This document shows, one piece after another, positions 38,701 through 51,420 of a stretch of DNA of 64,000 nucleotides. A program made the translations under genes and the position numbers. The notes below the pieces were generated by a model. That model ran no database searches. It had not been told where the DNA came from and saw only the letters and a program-made list of their open reading frames with translations. Position 1 is the first letter of the stretch. Each line of letters begins with the position of its first letter. Origin of the DNA: Dirofilaria immitis (lineage: Eukaryota > Nematoda > Chromadorea > Rhabditida > Onchocercidae); assembly GCA_024305405.1 (NCBI GenBank), contig JAKNDB010000087.1, positions 4,714,501-4,778,500 of the forward strand, given 5' to 3'.

Positions 38701-39256
38701 ATTCTAGGGTACAGTGATAATGCCACAAATTGGTGCCATTAATTTCGATGAAAATCTTTACCCAAATGCAGAAATATTTCAACCATCACGATTCCTTAAC
38801 AATGAAGGTACTCTTCTCAACTTTGAGCATTTCATACCGTTTGGTATCGGGAAGCGATCGTGTTTGGGGAAGCACTTGCTCGAACGGAACTTTTTATCAT
38901 TCTGACAACTTTACTGCAGAATTTCGAATTCTCTGCTGCTTATGGTATGCGTAAATTGCTTTTCTGCTTAGTATCAAATGAACTAAACAGAAAACTAAAG
39001 TAAATATGGATTCAAGATAAACTAACTTATTTGTATTTTATTTAATTTTGAAATAATAATTTTGTTAATGAGATAAGGTGAATTGTAACGATGTGAAATA
39101 ACAATGTGAAAAAAATTTTAATTTTTAGAATTTTCAGAGTCTTTTTAAATAGCTTTGATTTCAGGCAAACTACCAAGTTTGAAACGATATCCTGGAATGG
39201 TATCAGCACCCCAAGAATATGTATGCCAAATACGTGCTCGACATAAAATTACATAA
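35767..39256 (+). CDS. Cytochrome P450, microsomal CYP2-clan type
   Basis: Haem-thiolate monooxygenase of the endoplasmic reticulum for lipids or xenobiotics. It starts with a membrane anchor (MTILFAVIIFIFHAFIYYLY) and the Pro-rich hinge YPPGPIPLPFIGN. Exons: 35767-35901, about 36402-36558, 36747-about 37000, about 37180-37322, 37501-37732, 38018-38156, 38483-38641, 38708-38944 and 39165-39256. Visible marks are the C-helix WNSQRRFALKVFRDFG, the I-helix GDLWTGGMETT, the K-helix ExxR as CEVQR, NLYPNAEIFQPSRF and the haem loop FGIGKRSCLG with its Cys ligand. Frame is lost at an A run (37294-37298), a T run (37603-37609) and a G just after the haem loop (38879). In each case one base restores family-like sequence. 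The end reads SAPQEYVCQIRARHKIT. The subfamily cannot be named from here. Confidence 0.92.
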
Positions 39257-40347
39257 TTTAATATCATCTTTGATTCTATTAATATATCAAAATTTGACCA
39301 TGTATCTATAATTGCAACAAAATTAAATAATGTAGATTGTAGAATTGATATAATTGTAGACATTATCATTGTTAAATAACTGATATAAGGAATATATTAA
39401 ATTAGAAATAAAAATCAAAGTATCAATTATTATGATTTGCGCTATCTATCTAGAAAAAAGATTTAATTATTGTTCATCGACTTGCAAAAAGCTTTTGCAA
39501 ATTATAAAAATTACTTTGCGAACTTTACTCGATGTTTTCTGCAGTTTGTTGGGAATTTCTTACAAGTCATTCATATTTTCTGCAAAATGAAAGAGTTGTA
39601 TTGTGAAAGCCAGGAATGAGTTATTCTGACGAACTACATAGAATCTTTTCATTAATAAATTTCAGTGTTATAATAATAAGAATAGAATCTAAAAGCTCGC
39701 TGCATGAGAAATTTCCATTGACAGTTCAAATTATATGATGCTTGATTGGCGCTTATAATAAGCGATCTTATTATTGACCGACTCCTGCCACGGGATTATT
39801 ACATGCCATTTTTCCTTGATTATATGATCTTTCTGGTTCTATTATCACTACTCCATTTCCAAAGCTGTTTTATAAGTTGAATTTCTGATTTCCCACCATA
39901 AATGAGGTCAAGATGAATCAATTCTTTGATGTCATGGTGCTATCATTGGAAAATATTTCAGCGAACATTTTCAAACCTTAATTTCTAAGAAAATTTATAC
40001 TTGAAATCCGAAAATTGATTTTCAGTAAATTTATATAAATGCAATTAATTTGACAAACTTAAGTTTTAGTATATCTAGGGTTTAATATTCTATAGATCAG
40101 TTCATCCTTGGGATTTTAGAATTGTGCTATTAGTCTTAATTTAGGGATTCATCAGATCTGAATAGTTGAAAAGGAAGCAATATAGCTTATTTTTATGTTT
40201 GATAAGATCTATTTTGCATTTTATTCATTCTTCTATTATCAAAAATAAATTTATTCTTCGAATTATTGGCCGAGATTTTTCTTATTCTGAAAGGATTTAT
40301 TAATTAAAAATAGACATAAGGTTGCTAACATAAGCTGAAGAAGTGAC
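39257..40347. other. Intergenic region, no gene seen
   Basis: AT-rich stretch downstream of the P450. No coding motif or structured repeat was recognised. Confidence 0.5.
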
Positions 40348-42186
40348 ATGTTTCGCATTATTATGTTTTGCATATTTCTATTGCTTTTAGAGGAAACAAC
40401 ATATTCTGCGATAATACAGGTATGAAAGCTTTTTATAAAGTCATGAAATCCAGAAAATTTAAAATTTGGTGCTTAACATTTTTAAAAATATTCATTTTTT
40501 TCTTCTTCCACCTTGTTTTAATTATTTCCTAATTATTCAAAGCTTCTTTGATCTTTCAACTTAACTTTTTAGCGTGAGCGAAATCGTAGAATACCATCAA
40601 AAAAGTTCTTTATGGAGAACTGAGTGGTAATGATGATAGCAATATAAATGATTTTGTAGAAGGTCAGCGCTTTTCTTAGATACTAGCAAATTATTAGAAT
40701 TTGATTCTGTAAAGGTTTTCTTTTTTTAAATTTAATTATAATATGCAATTTGAACTAACTATCATTCATGTTTCTCAGATAGTAATATATTTTTAAAACT
40801 TGATGCCGCAAAGTAATTTAATATATATAGCTTCTTAAGCTGCAAAAATACGCATATTTTTTTGATTAGTACGTCACACTACAGTTAACATTTACTTAAA
40901 TGATTTCACAATTTTGTAGATAGTGAATAAGCTTTTGTTTTTCTCTAAATTAAATTAAATTTGATTTATACGTATTTCTAATTTGCAAATAATTGCTTAC
41001 TAATTAATTGTCCTGCGGTTTTAAAGATAATTTGCTGACTTAGAGATGAATGACGAAGATTTGGATGATATACTCAAAATCAATGGTGCAGGACTTCCAC
41101 GAGATATTTCGGTAATTTTTCAATTCGCTAATTTTTTTCATATTTTGAAATATAAATTTTAGAAATACGGTCTTTAAGGACTAAACAATGTGCTTTAAAA
41201 TTTCCGAAATAACTTTAGAAATATTAAAAGAATCATATTATATTCTGTGTTAGCAGTATATGTCAAACCTCGGAAAATATCAAACCGCATCTGTTCATCA
41301 GCCGAAAAATAGAAATAATCAATCGCATTCTGTGATTTATAGGTGGATCGAAATGAACCAAAAATAATCGGATTTAATTACGGTTCACGAAAGACAACAC
41401 CGTTCCGATATGTGAATACAATGGAAGAAGAACGACCGAAATTTGAGACGATGATGAAAAGTGAAGATAAATCGCAAGATGATAACAATTATGATAGTGA
41501 AAATTCCGAAGAATCGAGTAACGAAGAAATTCTCTTCGGCAGTAAAAATGATGGCAATAATAAGGTTAGATCAAACAAAAGAAAACACTAGAAGCAGAAG
41601 GTTGATTATTTATTTATTTTCTTTAAAACCTAATTAAAAATCTTTGATTTGATTCAAGTTTGTTTTAGTTTTATAATTGAAGCTTCAATCTGATGTCTAG
41701 ATTTCACTGATGATCATGATGGACAAAATCTGAATTAACAATTCTATTTCTTAACAATCGTGTAATTGTCATGCCAATTTTTTAAAATATATGCCATTCA
41801 TTTAAGAGTAAGGAAAATAGCGAATTAAATGAAAGCGATGAAAACTATTCAGATGGAGTTATCAATGCTAATAAGTACTCCGCGTATGTTTCATTGTTCA
41901 AATATGTAAAAATATCACAATTCTTTGAAAAGATGCTAACAAAATTTCGACAAAATTTTTATTTCTCGAACTGAAAAATTTTTATTGCAATTTTATCAGA
42001 TTTTCCTATTCTCTATTTATTAAAAATTCTAATGAAAAATGAAAGCTTGAATGCAAAAAACAAACATGTTCAAGTATAAATTTCTTTACCTTGATTTATA
42101 ATTTTGACTTTTTTTATTTTTCAGGTTATGGTTTACCTCGAGCATATTCTTATGGAAATTTTTGTTTGATATTTCAGTCTAAATGA
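40348..42186 (+). CDS. Secreted acidic Ser/Asp-rich protein, unrecognised
   Basis: Function unknown. Exons: 40348-40419 (signal peptide, MFRIIMFCIFLLLLEETTYS), 40573-40662, 41044-41111, 41257-41564, 41807-41883 and about 42125-42186. The body is acidic and Ser/Asn-rich, for example EMNDEDLDDILKINGAG, then RKTTPFRYVNTMEEER and a Glu/Ser-rich stretch EDKSQDDNNYDSENSEESS. Two single-base losses are implied, in exon 2 (about 40590-40600) and at the GG of 41342-41343. With them the phases of exons 1 to 5 agree. The last exon could end at 42182 or 42186 depending on frame. The acidic, disordered composition suggests an extracellular matrix, cuticle or mineral-binding type protein, but that is only inference. 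Confidence 0.6.
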
Positions 42187-42820
42187 GGTGCAGGGTATAA
42201 AAACTATGATTAGATTGCTATGTTATTTGTTTATAGATTTCATTGTTCGTAGTTTTATTAAATTTCAATTCATATATAATTCATATAAATCTATTTGAAT
42301 CTTTTCATCATCGCATCTCATAGCATTATTAGGTTTTCAGATTTTTTAAAAGAGTTAAAAAGACTGAGAATTTGGGATTAGATATTATTCCTCTTTAAAT
42401 GTTAAAAGATTAATGAGGAAAAAGGAATAGTTTAGTCAAGAGTATTAAAGAGCTATTTTTGAGCAATCATTTTTTCATTTTCTGCTGCATGTGAAATGGA
42501 AAAAATCGAATTTCTCGTAATTATGCAAAATTTTGCTGCCATATTAGACATTATTTAAACTTTTTTTGTTCACTATTCTGTCATTATGATGTTGAATCTG
42601 AAAAACTAACAATCAAAAATTTTCAATTTTTCTTTCAATCGGAGAAATAAACATTCGCATTAGAAAGTATTAATGTGTCAGAGGTAAGGAATTTGAATTT
42701 GAAAATAAATAGCACAGATTTATTCAATTACATGATTTGATGCACTATGGATTATCATATTATTTGTTTTGTTTTTTGAAAAGAGTCTTCTAAAAGTTTT
42801 TCAATTTCTTTGATTCTTAG
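42187..42820. other. Intergenic region or unseen first exon
   Basis: Contains an open segment ending with a GTAAGG donor at about 42682 (residues ALESINVSE) that could be an upstream exon of the next gene; phase was not resolved. Confidence 0.35.
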
Positions 42821-43346
42821 CATATCTCGAAGTGAGTCAACTATGTGTGCTCAACTGATTTCTCCTGATACCAGTGCAATTAGTAGCAAGAGCCAGGTTT
42901 GGCGGATAATTTTTTTGATAATTTAACTTTCAACAGAATGATAATTTTTAAATTTCTCAACAAAGAATCTTTCAACATTCTTTGCCCTGGTTATCAGCAA
43001 ACTCCATCATATCATTAGAACAATGCACAAATACATTTTTAAAGACTGGAGTGGAAGCAAGCAGTATGGTATTTTTATTTTGAAAAGAAGTCTAAAATAT
43101 AAGTTAAGATTTAATTGAATAATTTATGAACGACAATTAAAATATAATTTAGGATAACAATGAAAAAACAGTATTTGGACCACTTATTCTACAGTCCCAA
43201 GGTTTACTTAGGATTTTTCGGTTTACTTTTAAATGAATGCTATAAAATTCAGTTTGTCCATTGAACATCTTGCAGAATCTATTGGAATCAATGAATATGT
43301 TACTAATGAAAATCAACTAGTAAGAAAGCAATATCCGGCAAGTTGA
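42821..43346 (+). CDS. Unrecognised small gene, 3' exons
   Basis: A set of short open segments with good splice signals: 42821-42896 (SRSESTMCAQLISPDTSAIS), about 42968-43068 (a segment with ANSIISLEQCTNTFLKTGVE), 43153-43200 (DNNEKTVFGPLILQSQ) and 43276-43346, ending at a TGA. The junction between the last two is phase-compatible. The start and the relation to the acidic-protein gene just upstream are unclear; they might be one transcription unit. No domain recognised. Confidence 0.4.
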
Positions 43347-43529
43347 GCATTAGAATGCCCAGTTCCATCATTGAATTCAAATCGCCAACATTGTTCCTGC
43401 ATTGATATGCATTGTGATTAATTCGAACTTTATTGGACTTGGACATGACATCTCTTTTATTGAATTTGTTTGATATATTACAAACCACAATTAAGAACAA
43501 TCATAGTTTATCCGCAGAATTGGAAAGAA

Positions 43530-46500
43530 ATGGAAAAAGTGGAAGGAGATGAGATGACATCATGGAAAAGATTGTTCCATGCGTTTAAATTGACAACCAA
43601 AGTGTGCTATATCCTTTGTCCACCAGTACCAAATTTAATGATTCGAAAAGCTGCTTTTCATCCGCCGAAACATTGTCATTACTATTTTCTAATAGGCGGA
43701 AGAGTGAGAAATAATTCGTTAAAATCAATAAAGCAATAAATACAATTAAATGAGCGAATTAAAAAGCAAAGTTAATAAAAAGCAAAACAAATAAAAATGC
43801 TGTAAAATAGTTTGTAAAAAGTTCCATTGATTATATGAAAAATTATAAAGTGTTGTTTGTCATAATACTCTAAATTTTACTGCAATTTTCCATAATTTTA
43901 TCTCTAAGCTCTTGCATTATGATTAATAATTTGATGAGATATTTGATAAGCAAATAGAAAAAATAATATCATTTTAAAGAAAATTTTGCATACAGCAAAA
44001 TTAACAGTTAATATATTTGTACATTAATGTTACACTGCTTATTTCATTACATCTCATCCAGCAGAGAAATTTAGATCGGACGAATTACGAACGAATATCG
44101 ATGACTTCTGAAACTTTCGAAAAAATTTCAGATTTTTGCAATCTAATCGTTCGACATTTCCTAAAAGCACTTACCCTCTTGATTTCATCTTTTTTTTGAA
44201 AAAATGTTTGTAAATATTTATCTTTATCTACATGAGTGAAATTTTAGGCTAACAGTCGTCAACAATTCCTTGATGCGAAAAGCGCTCGAGGAAGTATTAA
44301 TTTAACCCTCTGTTTGCCACATTTATTGTCACCAAAATTTAAAAATTCGGATGTTGCTGATCAGCTACTACGAATTGAGGTTAAACACTAAGACTATGCC
44401 ATTTAAATTAGAATTTTTAGCAAATTACCGCAAAATATGCCAAGTTTTTATTTATTCTTTATCGTAAACATTATGAAAATTTCATCGCAATCATCGTAAT
44501 TTCTATAGTACTCGCATATCTTACTACCATACTGCTTCAATATTTTATGATATTGAAACAAAATAAATCGATATAACGTTACTTATAGTTTGTTTTACAA
44601 CTTAATTGTTCATGAAATGATTTGATCTCATAGAGCTTATCTTTTACTCTCATTATATGATTGCTATTATTGGAATAATAAGGAATTTTCATATTTATTC
44701 GTTTCAAATTAGAAAAAAATATTGAAAATTAATTTTGAAATAATTTAATAAGCAAAGTAAACGATGATTGTATATTTATTGATATTATATGAAAAACTGA
44801 ACATCGAGAAATACCAAACTTTTTTAAAAAAACTTTTTAGATTAAAATTAAGTTTTAACTAAACAGGTGCATTTAATAACATCAGTTAATGGAGATATCC
44901 TGGTGGCTCTTTATATTCGGTGTGAGAAATCATATCAACGTAAGAAATCAGCGCCTTATATATTACTTTTCGCTCAGCCAAACAGCTCAGATATTGGATC
45001 GTGCATGCTTACGGATCCTAACCTTGTATTTCTTTTACATCCGGTCTATGAAAAATTTTGCCCTCAATTTGAATTTTGGCAACTTTTTCTGCTTTTTAAT
45101 CTTGAAAATTCTTTATAAATTCCTGATAATTGTCGGATTAACATTTCATACTCAATTTATTGTTGAATATTTCAGGTCGATATAGCAGATTTCTTGCAGT
45201 GTGATTTAATGGCATTTGATTACAGTGGTTTCGGATTAAGTACCGGAATTCCTACGGAAAAAATGTTTATCAAAATATAGATGCCGTTTATCAGTTTGTT
45301 TCGCGATAAATTAAATTTTTACGGGAAAAGCGTCGTTAGACAATAATTTTTAGATTCTGTAGAAAAATAGTTGGTGATACTAAAAAGATGATTATTATCA
45401 CTGTTCATCATAAATAGAAAAAACGGCGGATTATCAAATATTTTTTCTCCAGAATCTAAAAATCAAAATATAGTAATTACGTTCATCAAAATATAGTAAT
45501 TTGAAATCTATGATATTATGGAGTTATTAAAATATTTAAATTATGTAAACGTTTATCAGCAAACTATTTGCCAAGTGACATATAATTTTCAGTAGTTATA
45601 AAAATAAAAGAATGAGATTTTTAACTGAATTTGTAACATACGTGCATCAAAATATAGTAATTTGAAATCTATGATTTTAGCATTTTAGGTATTTAATTAA
45701 AGAAATGAAGGCACAGCCAAATGAAATAGTTTTAATAGGATTCAGTATGGGTACTGCAGTTGCTATTCATTTGGCATCACGTAAAAAGTTTCGTTAAACT
45801 TCTTTGTAATCATTTATTTATAATCTATGATTACGCTTTCGAATCCGTTGCAGTGAAAAAAATGAAGAAGGGAAGAAGATAGGAGTGACTACATTCATTC
45901 ATGTCTCTAAAAAGAAGAAATTTATAGTTTTGACTTGTTACAGATACCAAAATCTCAGAATCTGTGGGATGACTTTGACATAAATACAATAATTTAGTTA
46001 CAGATATTCGATTACCATATGAACTCAGAAAATATGAATTGAAAATGTGAAATATGCTAGCTATTATAGGTAGCCGGATTGATTCTAATTGCTCCTTTCA
46101 CGTCGCTGTTACGTGTTCTTGGACGGAAGCCAGATAGTAATAGGACGTGCTGTTTGGATCAGTTTTCAAGGTTTGTCTTCATATATATTATATACATTTG
46201 CATCGAATGATTGAGAAAAGTAACATATATTATCAGATGGTTTAATGAAATTGGCTTGCCCATTACGATGCGGCAATTACAAAATCATCTAATTCAAAAA
46301 ATACGACATTTCTGGAAGCTTCAAACAAATCGAAAAATTCTTCCGTTTGACTTGCAATCCAACTATCAGTAGTTTAACAAAGAATGAATAGACGAAATAT
46401 TGATTGTTACTAATCCTAGTTCGCTTCAAAAGATCATCTACAGATCTTTCAATAGCTTTGTTAAGCGATTATAGAATCATATACTAAACACATCTTAATA

Positions 46501-47168
46501 AGTCTGGTGAAGATTATTAGAGTGCTGATATCTTCATTTTTCTATCAATGATTATCTGCTCGGCGAATGAGGTAAAGAACTTTTTTCTTCAAATATCATA
46601 TAAAAGCATGTCGTTCTAACAAGTTTAACAGTATTGACAAAGCGTCAAGTGTAGCTTGTCGTACGTTGATCTGTCATGGAATGAAAGATGGGATCGTTTC
46701 GATAAATCACAGTGCTGTATTGCAAAGTCGATTCCCAAACGCTACAAAACCTTTTTACCTTGATAAAGCTACACATCAGGTAAAATACTAGCAATATTTT
46801 TAATAGACTTCAATCTTTCAAAAGCATATTTCCACTTTTTAATATTTCAGGAAAATTAGAGTTGGCAAGGTATGTATCAAAATTTTAAGTAAAGTTGATC
46901 TATTTCGAAAAATCCATTTCTGCTGAAAGCATTAAAAATTTTGTAAAAGTAATTATGTCAAATCATGCATTAAGGCTGACTGGTTTACATCATACGTAAG
47001 TTAATGTAATTTAAAAGTTAGAAAAATTAAATATATTTCTAGGGCATATACTGCGAACGGAAAATGTGGGATCGCGTGAGACAGTTTTTATTTCAAGAAT
47101 TAGATTGTAATAAGAAGTGGAACGAACCGACGACAACAGAACGAGTATTTATTGATTGTGATTTTTGA
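43530..47168 (+). CDS. ABHD17 (FAM108)-like alpha/beta-hydrolase
   Basis: Serine hydrolase related to the ABHD17 depalmitoylases that remove palmitate from membrane proteins. Exons that can be placed: 43530-43703, 44065 onward (end unclear), 44248-44379, 44867-45025, 45176 onward, 45689-45787, 46080-46170, 46632-46779, and the last ending at 47168. Marks: CPPVPNLMIRKAAFHPP (the family's N-terminal CPP region), HLITSVNGDILVALYIRC, FDYSGFGLSTGIPTE, the nucleophile elbow GFSMG, LIAPFTSLLRVLG, HGMKDGIVSINHS with the acid Asp, and ATHQ with the probable catalytic His. The multi-Cys palmitoylated start of vertebrate ABHD17 is reduced. Single A losses are implied at 45258-45263 and 45783-45787, and frame is also unsettled near 45305 and in the small exon near 46852. 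A possible additional cassette exon lies at 46237-46368. Confidence 0.82.
46237..46368 (+). other. Possible phase-symmetric cassette exon in the ABHD17-like gene
   Basis: Between two firm exons there is a 132-base open segment (exactly 44 codons). It has an acceptor TATCAG before it and a GT after it. It reads in frame from the upstream exon (phase 2) and back into the next (phase 2). It encodes a basic, Trp-containing helix-like segment including WFNEIGLPITMRQLQNHLIQ. If the donor is not used it ends at a stop seven bases later. Confidence 0.4.
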
Positions 47169-49681
47169 ATTTTTAGTATGAATATATGAAGCATATTCAT
47201 TCGGGACTCATCAAGGTAAATCTATTGCTAAGCAATAATACTTTTTATATCATATCATCACTATCAATTCACTTATGCAATGCAGCAATCCAAACTAAGA
47301 AACAGATATTAACATTAACATCTACTTCACATCATTTCTTTCCACATATAATGGCATTCAAAAGACAAAAAAATGACAATTTTATTATATACTTATATAC
47401 TTTATAGCTGCATAATTCTTGAAAATTTAAGATATTAAAATGCAAAATATTTATGTTATTTACTTAGAAGAAAGAAATATGAGATAATTAGTAAGTCTTT
47501 AGACATGCGAGAAATTGTTTCAAATAAAAATTTCCTTCTTTTAATTGCGTTGTCAGCGAAAAATCAAATTCGAAACCTTCTATTCCACAAAACTTTTATC
47601 ATTGATAAGAATTTTATTGCGTTTAAGAAATATGGGATTATGCTGCTTTCATATCGCTAACTATGATATGCGTGTATGATTAGAGAAAGGACAATTAACA
47701 AACAAACACATTTAAATAAATATGAAATGTTGTATATTCATGAAGGAGAGAAATCAATAAAAATATAACTGCTATATTTCTTTAAAAACTACTCAAAAAG
47801 CGATAATTGTCATCCATCTGACGTAGCTTAATCAATATCACTGTCCAATATGTTTAATCGTCCCTCTAACCTTGCATAATTTGAAAACTCTGTTTACATA
47901 CAAAAATCAATTCTTGAATTGTCCTCTGATTAATTACAAAAATAGAGAAAACAACTACATATCATTTCAGATTAGAATAAAAGAAATTAAAAGATTTTCA
48001 AAACAATATTTAGAATTTGTGAGTTGACAGAAATCGAAGAGATTTATTCTTTGTTCGCATAGTCACCAGCTAAAGATTTGATTATTTCATTTTAGAAATG
48101 TTTAGAGAAACTGAAAAAATAACTTTTGATTAAATAACATTTTCTTTTAATTTATCATTGCAGCAATAGAATTTGTTAAAGTTTATTTACCGCATTTTCT
48201 AAACTTTGACTTGAAGAGAAAGATTCATGGAAGAATTAAAAGTAAAAATAAAATAAGCTAAATATATCCATAACACAAATACAACGATTTACTCAAAATA
48301 TTTGAAATAAATTTACAAATAGGAAATAAACTGAACAGAATTTTAAGAAAGAGCAAATTTCATGCTTAACATTCGATCTCTTTCTTTAATGACAATAATT
48401 CATTTATCTACCTTATCATTCAATATCTAGCATAATAACATGCAGCATGCTCTGTTGAGTGACTGTGAAAATGTCGAGGAGAAAGTTAGGAAAAATTTAT
48501 GATTAATATAAAAAATTAATGGCTCATTGGGGCTATGTCATTAATAGCTTGTCATAATATTCACTTAGTTGATTATGATTAGAATAAATAAAATAAGCTA
48601 TTGTGCCAAATGTATAAGAATAAAATACAATTGATTATTTGGAATTAAAAAAGCAATGGATTGTTGCAAGAAGGATTGCCAAACAAAATAAGTGAAACCT
48701 TAAAACTATCCGCAAACAATGACATGTAATTTTTAAACAGAAATTATTGTTGAAAGAAGGAAAAGGTTCTGCCTAATATAGTTATTGAAAATGAGTTAAA
48801 AGGCCAAGTAGAAAATACAAAATGATTCTTAATTTTTGAAACCAATTTTTGCTGTTAACTTTGTTCTTTTTATCGAATTGCTTCTGAAACGAGATTTCAT
48901 GCGATGAAGCAGTTATGCAACAATTGTATAGCTGCTTCATCCACGATTTTTATACTCAGATGAGTTTTTGAAAAAGTTCAGGACACGAATTATCAGATTT
49001 CCATTAATTGATATGGCAACGGATGCAATGTGATTGCAGATGATCAATTCCCGGTCAAAGTTTATTAAAAAAACATTATTAATTAGTGCGCACAAAAAAA
49101 GCTTGATACCATTTTCATGATCGAATTATCGAAGACTTCATTAATTACACTGTATGTTGAATTTCAAAATTTCTAGATTTTTTTCCGTATTAACATCGGT
49201 TGATTTTTAATTTGATGTTCAAACATTTTTTCAGTTCAAACTATATTATTTACCAGTTGATAAAACTAATTATGTTTTGTTTCAGTTATCTTAAGAATTA
49301 TAGAGTTCTTAATGTTTTAGTAATAATTTAGTGAATAACCCAAAATTTTTACTTAACCGATGTTTCAAAAGATGTATAATATAATTTAGGCAGAAAAAGG
49401 AAAATGAAGAAGTTTTCACGGTAAAAAATCTTATCGTGGCGGTAAAAGGATTTACTTTCTGAAGCGCCCTGTAGAACAATGCTCATCTGAAGAGTTTGCA
49501 ATTATGACAACTTATATTCATAGTATATACAAAAGGAAGAACTTGGATATTGTAAGCGGAGGGTTAGTCTTGCTCTCGGATTTCACAATTCCTATTACTC
49601 GCTTATTTAAAAACGAATTTTCGTGTTTATAATATATTATGCGTTGTTTATTAGACGAAATAGTTCAGATCACATTTTAAG
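47169..49681. other. Intergenic region, no gene seen
   Basis: About 2.5 kb of AT-rich sequence. One stretch at about 49433-49610 on the plus strand is open (RGGKRIYFLKRPVEQCSSEE and onward) and may be an upstream exon of the zinc-finger gene; no splice frame could be fixed. Confidence 0.4.
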
Positions 49682-49917
49682 TCAGATTCAAACAAGAAGA
49701 TATAAGTGCAGTTATGGAACAAGAAATGTTAACACAGAGACAGTTTGATCCGAGCTTTTACAACAGAGACCTTTACATCTGGCAATGGTTTCAGTTTGTT
49801 TGTCAATCACAACTTCTATTAGCTGAACGGAAGCAAAACGGAAAGCTGAGACGCATAAAGTTGGCATTCTTCAAAAATCTTACACTTAAAGAATCATTTA
49901 AAACAGAAATGTCATAA
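49682..49917 (+). CDS. Possible upstream exon of the CCCH gene
   Basis: Open segment after a TTTTAAG acceptor-like site reading FKQEDISAVMEQEMLTQRQF and then a Gln/Leu/Lys-rich part. Composition is coding-like, and position and strand suit an N-terminal exon of the gene that follows. The linking splice was not resolved. Confidence 0.35.
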
Positions 49918-50420
49918 TTTATTTAAATATGTGAAATAAAATATTTTTTTAAATATAAATCCAATACTTAATCGAAATGTGTCAATTAGCATTTTGCAAT
50001 ATGAAATGTCCACACAAAGCTTTAAGGAAATCGGTCATTAATTTCAAATATGGAATTATATTTTTAACTACATCGAAGTTTTATTTAACAAATGATACAA
50101 TAGTAGAAACGCAAAACGATTTGATAATGATTTCTCGGTACTTTTATTTCCTGCTTGCGTCATCGTATGAAAGAGAAAATAAGTTGGTAAATGCTAATTT
50201 TTTTTTTTGTTAATGAAGTATGCATAAAATGAGCTTAGACCAAAGAAATGTTCAAAAACGATTTTCTTAAATAATTTTTGTTAATTTCTTAAGCCTTCAG
50301 ACAGCCAAATCATTATCATCGAAATGTGCACCGCACTATAAGTTATTGTTGGTTATGATTGCTGGAGTGACATTAAGATGTCCTCAAATTTTTGCACAAT
50401 AACGATGGTGCAAATTTCAG

Positions 50421-51420
50421 ACAATACCATGTCAAGCTTGGAAAGATACTGGTCGTTGTAATTACGGAAAACGTTGCAAATTCGCACATGGCCCAGAAGA
50501 ATTGAGGCCAATGCCAAAGGCAGAAGTAGTTAGCAGATTTCAGCATATTGAATTCGAAAATATCGTTAGGAACAAATTTTGCTTTACATTCCTTTTTACA
50601 TAGGAAATCATTTAATTTCAAAAATATTTAATGATTACAAAACTACCGGAAATATTGTTGGCGTTCTTTCAGATTTTAATTTGCATTTGAAAAATCCGTA
50701 AGATTATGCTAATTAATGTAATGAAATTTTATTTTATTTTTCAGAAAATTTTTAACAGTCCTCGCTATCGCACGGCGCTGTGTATCAAATACACTTCATT
50801 TGGTTACTGCCCTTATGGTGACCAGTGTCACTTTATCCATGATCCTGTACGAATAGATTTAGAGAAGTGTTTAGATTGGTTATCGGGATCCTTTTCATCG
50901 CAGCTTTCTCCGGAACAAACAGATAATTATTTGGATAATACTCCTTTTTCTGGGTATTGATAACTTTCAGAAAATCTCCAGTCTTTATGCTTCTAATGAT
51001 TCTAATGATCCCAAAATTTTATGCTTCTAATGATTCTAATGATCCCAAAAACGCAGTCGCACTTTAAAATGCAGTGGAAGTATTTTTGCGAAACGAGTGG
51101 CTCATTCTAGAACCGAATCAGAATGCGTGTCCTTCAAAGAGGGTAGGAAAGGGAACCAGTTGAAGCTGACTTCAGAATGTTCAACGACAAGATCAGAATT
51201 AAGTTCGAATACAGAATCGGTGCTATTGACCGAATTAATAACAAGAGATCCTGTGAATAAGAGGACAACAGTACATGACCCATTCCGAAGCAATAAAGTT
51301 TGCAATGAAGAAATTGAGCTTAAGCCTTTGCAATTTAATGTATTCGATGATTTTCTCTATCTAATTAATTCTCAAAGTGTGCTTCCAAAAAGCAGTAATA
51401 TTGTTGTATATTGTGTATAA
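50421..51420 (+). CDS. Tandem CCCH zinc-finger protein (TIS11 / PIE-1 type)
   Basis: Probable RNA-binding regulator of mRNA stability or germline/embryonic mRNA use. Exons 50421-50525, 50745-50953 and 51081-51420 join in frame without correction. Finger 1 is CQAWKDTGRCNYGKRCKFAH and finger 2 is CIKYTSFGYCPYGDQCHFIH. Both have the C-x8-C-x5-C-x3-H spacing, and the linker has RYRTALC before finger 2, as in TIS11, MEX-5 and OMA-type proteins. The finger 1 lead-in is less canonical than the usual YKT-x-C. The C-terminal about 150 residues are Ser/Thr-rich with no motif I recognise. The true N-terminus lies upstream (see 49682-49917). Confidence 0.88.
50984..51050. repeat. Two tandem copies of a 33-bp unit in a CCCH-gene intron
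   Basis: Copies at 50984-51016 and 51018-51050 are identical, separated by one T. The unit itself contains two TTCTAATGA half-copies. Confidence 0.95.

Noticed and set aside
35767..39256. Cytochrome P450 as a pseudogene because of three frame breaks
   Set aside because: All breaks are single-base changes in homopolymers, of the same kind seen in essential genes of the window, while motifs and splice sites are intact.
49977..50213. Plus-strand ORF of 78 codons upstream of the CCCH exons
   Set aside because: Mostly Phe/Ile/Leu/Asn as expected from AT-rich intron sequence; it lacks a supported acceptor.
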